Source of the DNA: Xenorhabdus eapokensis
GTDB lineage: Bacteria > Pseudomonadota > Gammaproteobacteria > Enterobacterales > Enterobacteriaceae
Direction: 5' to 3'
DNA: 64,000 nt
Assembly: GCF_001908105.1 (NCBI RefSeq)
Contig: NZ_MKGQ01000007.1
Location: 96,251 to 160,250 of the forward strand
Position numbers and translations under genes: made by a program. Position 1 is the first letter of the stretch. Every line of letters begins with the position of its first letter. Shown piece after piece: positions 61,951 through 64,000 of this stretch. A model generated the notes under the pieces. That model saw nothing but the letters and a program-made list of their open reading frames with translations, made no database searches and was not told the origin of the DNA.

Positions 61951-62856
61951 TTAATATCCACTACTGGATTGCTGTTGCCATAAATGCGCTCCTACCAACG
62001 CTTTCCAGGGAGAAAAATCTGCCAGCCATTTTTCTGCCTGTTCCGCACTCACTTTTTCTTTCTGGCTGAGCAAATATTGGAGATTACGCCTGACAGCAAC
62101 ATCGCCATGCAGTGAACCATCCAGGTAACTGAATCCTCGTAGCAAGGTATAATTAACTGTCCACATGCCAATGCCCTTGATAGCCAGCAAGCCATCCGTC
62201 AGCCGTTTCACCCCATTTTCTCCCTCTGGGCTATTTAGCTCCAATACTCCAGAATCAATAAGTTGGCAAACATTCAATAAGGCATTGGCTTTACCCACAG
62301 AAAAACCACATTGACGGAGCTCATGCTGTGAACATTGCATCACTTGCTTATAATTCGGATAACACAGTAACCCAGAAGAGTGCTGAAGCCCCACTGCCTG
62401 AATAAAACGCCGTCTAATGGAAATTGCTGCACTTAAGCTAATTTGTTGCCCGATGATCGCCCAAGTAAGCGCTTCAAAAGGTGTCGCAGATTGATAAATG
62501 CGTAAGCCCATTTGCCTGCTAACCAATTCTCCAATAACAGGATGATCTTGATAGATAGATTCGAATATATCAACAGGTTGTTTCAAACCAAGCATATGGG
62601 AAGCTAGCGTCGATAATGCTTCATGTTGTGAAGAACAATCTTTATCACCATCAATATCAAGCTGTATTTTCGCCCTATTTTTTTCCATTATAATGGTCAA
62701 AAGGGCGGGTTTTTCATGCCAAATAACCCCTTTTTTAATTTGATTCTGCTGCACGATTTCAGAAACACCCATTTCATCCCTTTGATGAAAGGCTAAAAAA
62801 TCTCTCGCATGATAATTATCAGGTAATATAATTTCCGTTAAACAGCTTGCTTTCAT
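61951..62856 (-). CDS. alkA: DNA-3-methyladenine glycosylase II, AlkA-like
   Basis: This helix-hairpin-helix base-excision enzyme removes alkylated purines. The 301-residue protein has an N-terminal AlkA-type domain and then SATPFEALTWAIIGQQISLSAA. The HhH motif is LLAIKGIGMWTVNYTLLRG, followed by the catalytic aspartate in LHGDVAVRR. No Ada methyltransferase domain is fused. It is slightly longer than E. coli AlkA (282). The exact family (AlkA or a related DNA glycosylase) is likely but not certain. Confidence 0.85.
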   Translation of the reverse strand: MKASCLTEIILPDNYHARDFLAFHQRDEMGVSEIVQQNQIKKGVIWHEKPALLTIIMEKNRAKIQLDIDGDKDCSSQHEALSTLASHMLGLKQPVDIFESIYQDHPVIGELVSRQMGLRIYQSATPFEALTWAIIGQQISLSAAISIRRRFIQAVGLQHSSGLLCYPNYKQVMQCSQHELRQCGFSVGKANALLNVCQLIDSGVLELNSPEGENGVKRLTDGLLAIKGIGMWTVNYTLLRGFSYLDGSLHGDVAVRRNLQYLLSQKEKVSAEQAEKWLADFSPWKALVGAHLWQQQSSSGY

Positions 62857-62943
62857 TTGAGTAGCTCCAGAAGATAAACAGAATTAAACTCACTGTCTAA
62901 CAGACTTCAAGTTTAGATACAATGTCAAATCAACAAATCTAGT

Positions 62944-63591
62944 CTACAAATTAACATCATCGATTTTATATTTCATTAACTCTTCATTTAACTTCCGGAT
63001 TTGATATTTTGATGGACTTAACATTAATAAATAGATACCAATCCCCATAAGTAATATCATACTTAAAACAACCAAAAAGAAATCTGAAGCACTCCCGATA
63101 GTATTACTCAAGGTATCCACTTTGAATAAAAACACAACCAATACAACAAATGCCAATGTGAAAAAATAAGTTGAAAATATTTTTTCAAAACAATAAGAAA
63201 AGTAATAAGAAGTGCCAATATTGACTTGAACTATACCAAAATTTAAAACAGTACATGTTTTCAATTTTTTAAGGAGAGCTATATATTCCGGCTCTAATCC
63301 ATCTTTTTTCAACTTGATAAATATATTTCTAAATTTATCAGATTTTATTTTTGTAACATCAAACATTATTTCAGAGGCAATTTCATATTTAATATAGTCT
63401 TTACTCAGCTCATCTAAATAAATATTGTACTCATTGAGATATTTTATATACTTTATTGCCCTTCTCTCTCTAAAAACACTCACATCTGCATAAAGCTTCT
63501 TTAATACAGACAAAATAATACCAATAAAAGTCCCGATAGTTCCCAAGACCTTCACCATATCATTACCGTGCTTTACGATATATTCCAGCAT
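62944..63591 (-). CDS. Membrane protein of unknown function
   Basis: I do not recognise this 215-residue protein. It has a hydrophobic N-terminal segment (VLGTIGTFIGIILSVL, residues 15-30), a soluble Lys- and Tyr-rich middle, and two strong membrane spans near residues 140-160 (YFFTLAFVVLVVFLF) and 170-190 (FFLVVLSMILLMGIGIYLLML). A short basic tail ends in YKIDDVNL. The AT-rich composition differs from the upstream alkA. It could be a small sensor or phage-defence type membrane protein, but nothing in the sequence proves that. Confidence 0.6.
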   Translation of the reverse strand: MLEYIVKHGNDMVKVLGTIGTFIGIILSVLKKLYADVSVFRERRAIKYIKYLNEYNIYLDELSKDYIKYEIASEIMFDVTKIKSDKFRNIFIKLKKDGLEPEYIALLKKLKTCTVLNFGIVQVNIGTSYYFSYCFEKIFSTYFFTLAFVVLVVFLFKVDTLSNTIGSASDFFLVVLSMILLMGIGIYLLMLSPSKYQIRKLNEELMKYKIDDVNL

Positions 63592-63751
63592 GTTTTTACT
63601 CTAAAAAATTTAAAACATACTTAAGTATATACCATGATAAATGTACCGGACTGCTTTCTAAGGTGCGAGTAAAAATTCTCCAGTTGTATTACGGGAAATG
63701 GCACTGAAAATGCCCTTGTTGACTAAGAGCAATTTATTGCCTTGATTCTAA

Positions 63752-63919
63752 TCAACGGGTAAAGGCACACTTAATAGCCGTGAGAATATCAGATGTGTTA
63801 ACATCCACCCCAGATAATTTTTCTTTGTATAATGCATTTTGTTGTAACTATTTATTTTTAAGATACATTTTTTGTAAAATAACGCGATGCTCGACTTTTA
63901 GGGTGAGTTGAAATGACAT
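63752..63919 (-). pseudogene. Small gene interrupted by an in-frame amber codon
   Basis: An ATG at 63919 with an AAGGAG ribosome site opens a frame reading MSFQLTLKVEHRVILQKMYL, then KNK and TAG (63848-63850). The same frame then continues LQQNALYKEKLSGVDVNTSD and ILTAIKCAFTR to a TGA at 63752-63754. The second half looks like coding sequence. So a protein of about 55 residues appears broken by one stop codon, or is read through. I do not recognise the product. Confidence 0.5.
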
Positions 63920-63983
63920 AGCCGCTCCTTTATAACTTTAAGTCGTCAAAAATAGAGAAATAAAGGAACAAAAGGCTATGTCA
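63914..63983. repeat. Inverted repeat spanning two divergent gene starts
   Basis: TGACATAGCC (63914-63923) and GGCTATGTCA (63974-63983) are perfect inverted copies. A second inner pair, TCCTTTAT (63926-63933) with ATAAAGGA (63960-63967), extends the symmetry. Each outer arm contains the ATG and second codon of a gene, one leftward (63919) and one rightward (63978). Confidence 0.6.
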
Positions 63984-64000
63984 CAGCAAGATTTTATCAT
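63978..64000 (+). CDS. Start of an open reading frame cut by the window edge
   Basis: ATG at 63978 follows an AAGGAAC ribosome-site-like sequence and reads MSQQDFI before the window ends. Only seven complete codons are visible, so no product can be named. Confidence 0.35.

Noticed and set aside
63620..63750. Insertion sequence remnant near the right edge
   Set aside because: No transposase-like frame or terminal repeats with target duplication could be found.

Overview
The window is a bacterial chromosome segment from a gammaproteobacterium of the Enterobacterales. Gene order across most of it follows the E. coli order (crr, cysM-cysAWTP, yfeY, ypeA, hemF; der-bamB-yfgM-hisS-ispG-rodZ-rlmN-ndk; sseB-pepB-iscX-fdx-hscAB-iscAUSR-trmJ-suhB-hcaT-glyA-hmp-glnB-glrR-qseG-glrK-glmY-purL-mltF-tadA). 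The AT-rich composition, a pilW relic beside rodZ, a two-domain nadE beside glnB, the loss of amiA and the protealysin-like metalloproteases point to the Morganellaceae, most likely Xenorhabdus or Photorhabdus. This placement is inferred from gene content and protein similarity as I recognise it, not from a search.

Layout. 1-6150: the end of crr, then the sulfate/thiosulfate uptake operon cysP-T-W-A with cysM, and a YfeY-like lipoprotein. 6150-8300: an orphan 83-residue gene, ypeA and hemF. 8500-11340: an accessory block with two complete protealysin-like M4 metalloproteases followed by a gene that keeps only the propeptide region. 11570-20450: a conserved housekeeping block for ribosome assembly, outer membrane assembly, tRNA charging, isoprenoid synthesis, cell shape and rRNA methylation. 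20690-31430: ndk, a small secreted protein, an sseB reduced to its C-terminal domain, pepB, the complete iron-sulfur cluster operon iscRSUA-hscBA-fdx-iscX, trmJ and suhB. 31500-46160: hcaT, glyA (PurR box), hmp (NsrR-type palindrome), glnB, nadE, the GlrK/QseG/GlrR signalling genes, the sRNA gene glmY with a sigma-54 promoter and three GlrR boxes, and purL (PurR box).

47934-60601: a strongly AT-rich insertion of about 12.6 kb lies between mltF and tadA, which are neighbours in E. coli. It holds a large intimin/invasin-like inverse autotransporter, two divergent genes to its left (one with Ig-like domains joined to six propeller-like repeats, one unrecognised beta-rich protein), two paralogous Ig-like proteins to its right, and a frameshifted fragment of the same paralogous family. 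The four accessory proteins have no visible signal peptide. This is the best candidate in the window for an undescribed system, perhaps a surface adhesin with co-inherited exoproteins, but its function is inferred only.

60602-64000: tadA, a YedJ-like HD-domain protein, an AlkA-like glycosylase, a membrane protein of unknown role, and a small gene interrupted by an in-frame amber codon facing another gene start across an inverted repeat.

I saw no tRNA, rRNA, CRISPR array or intact insertion sequence.
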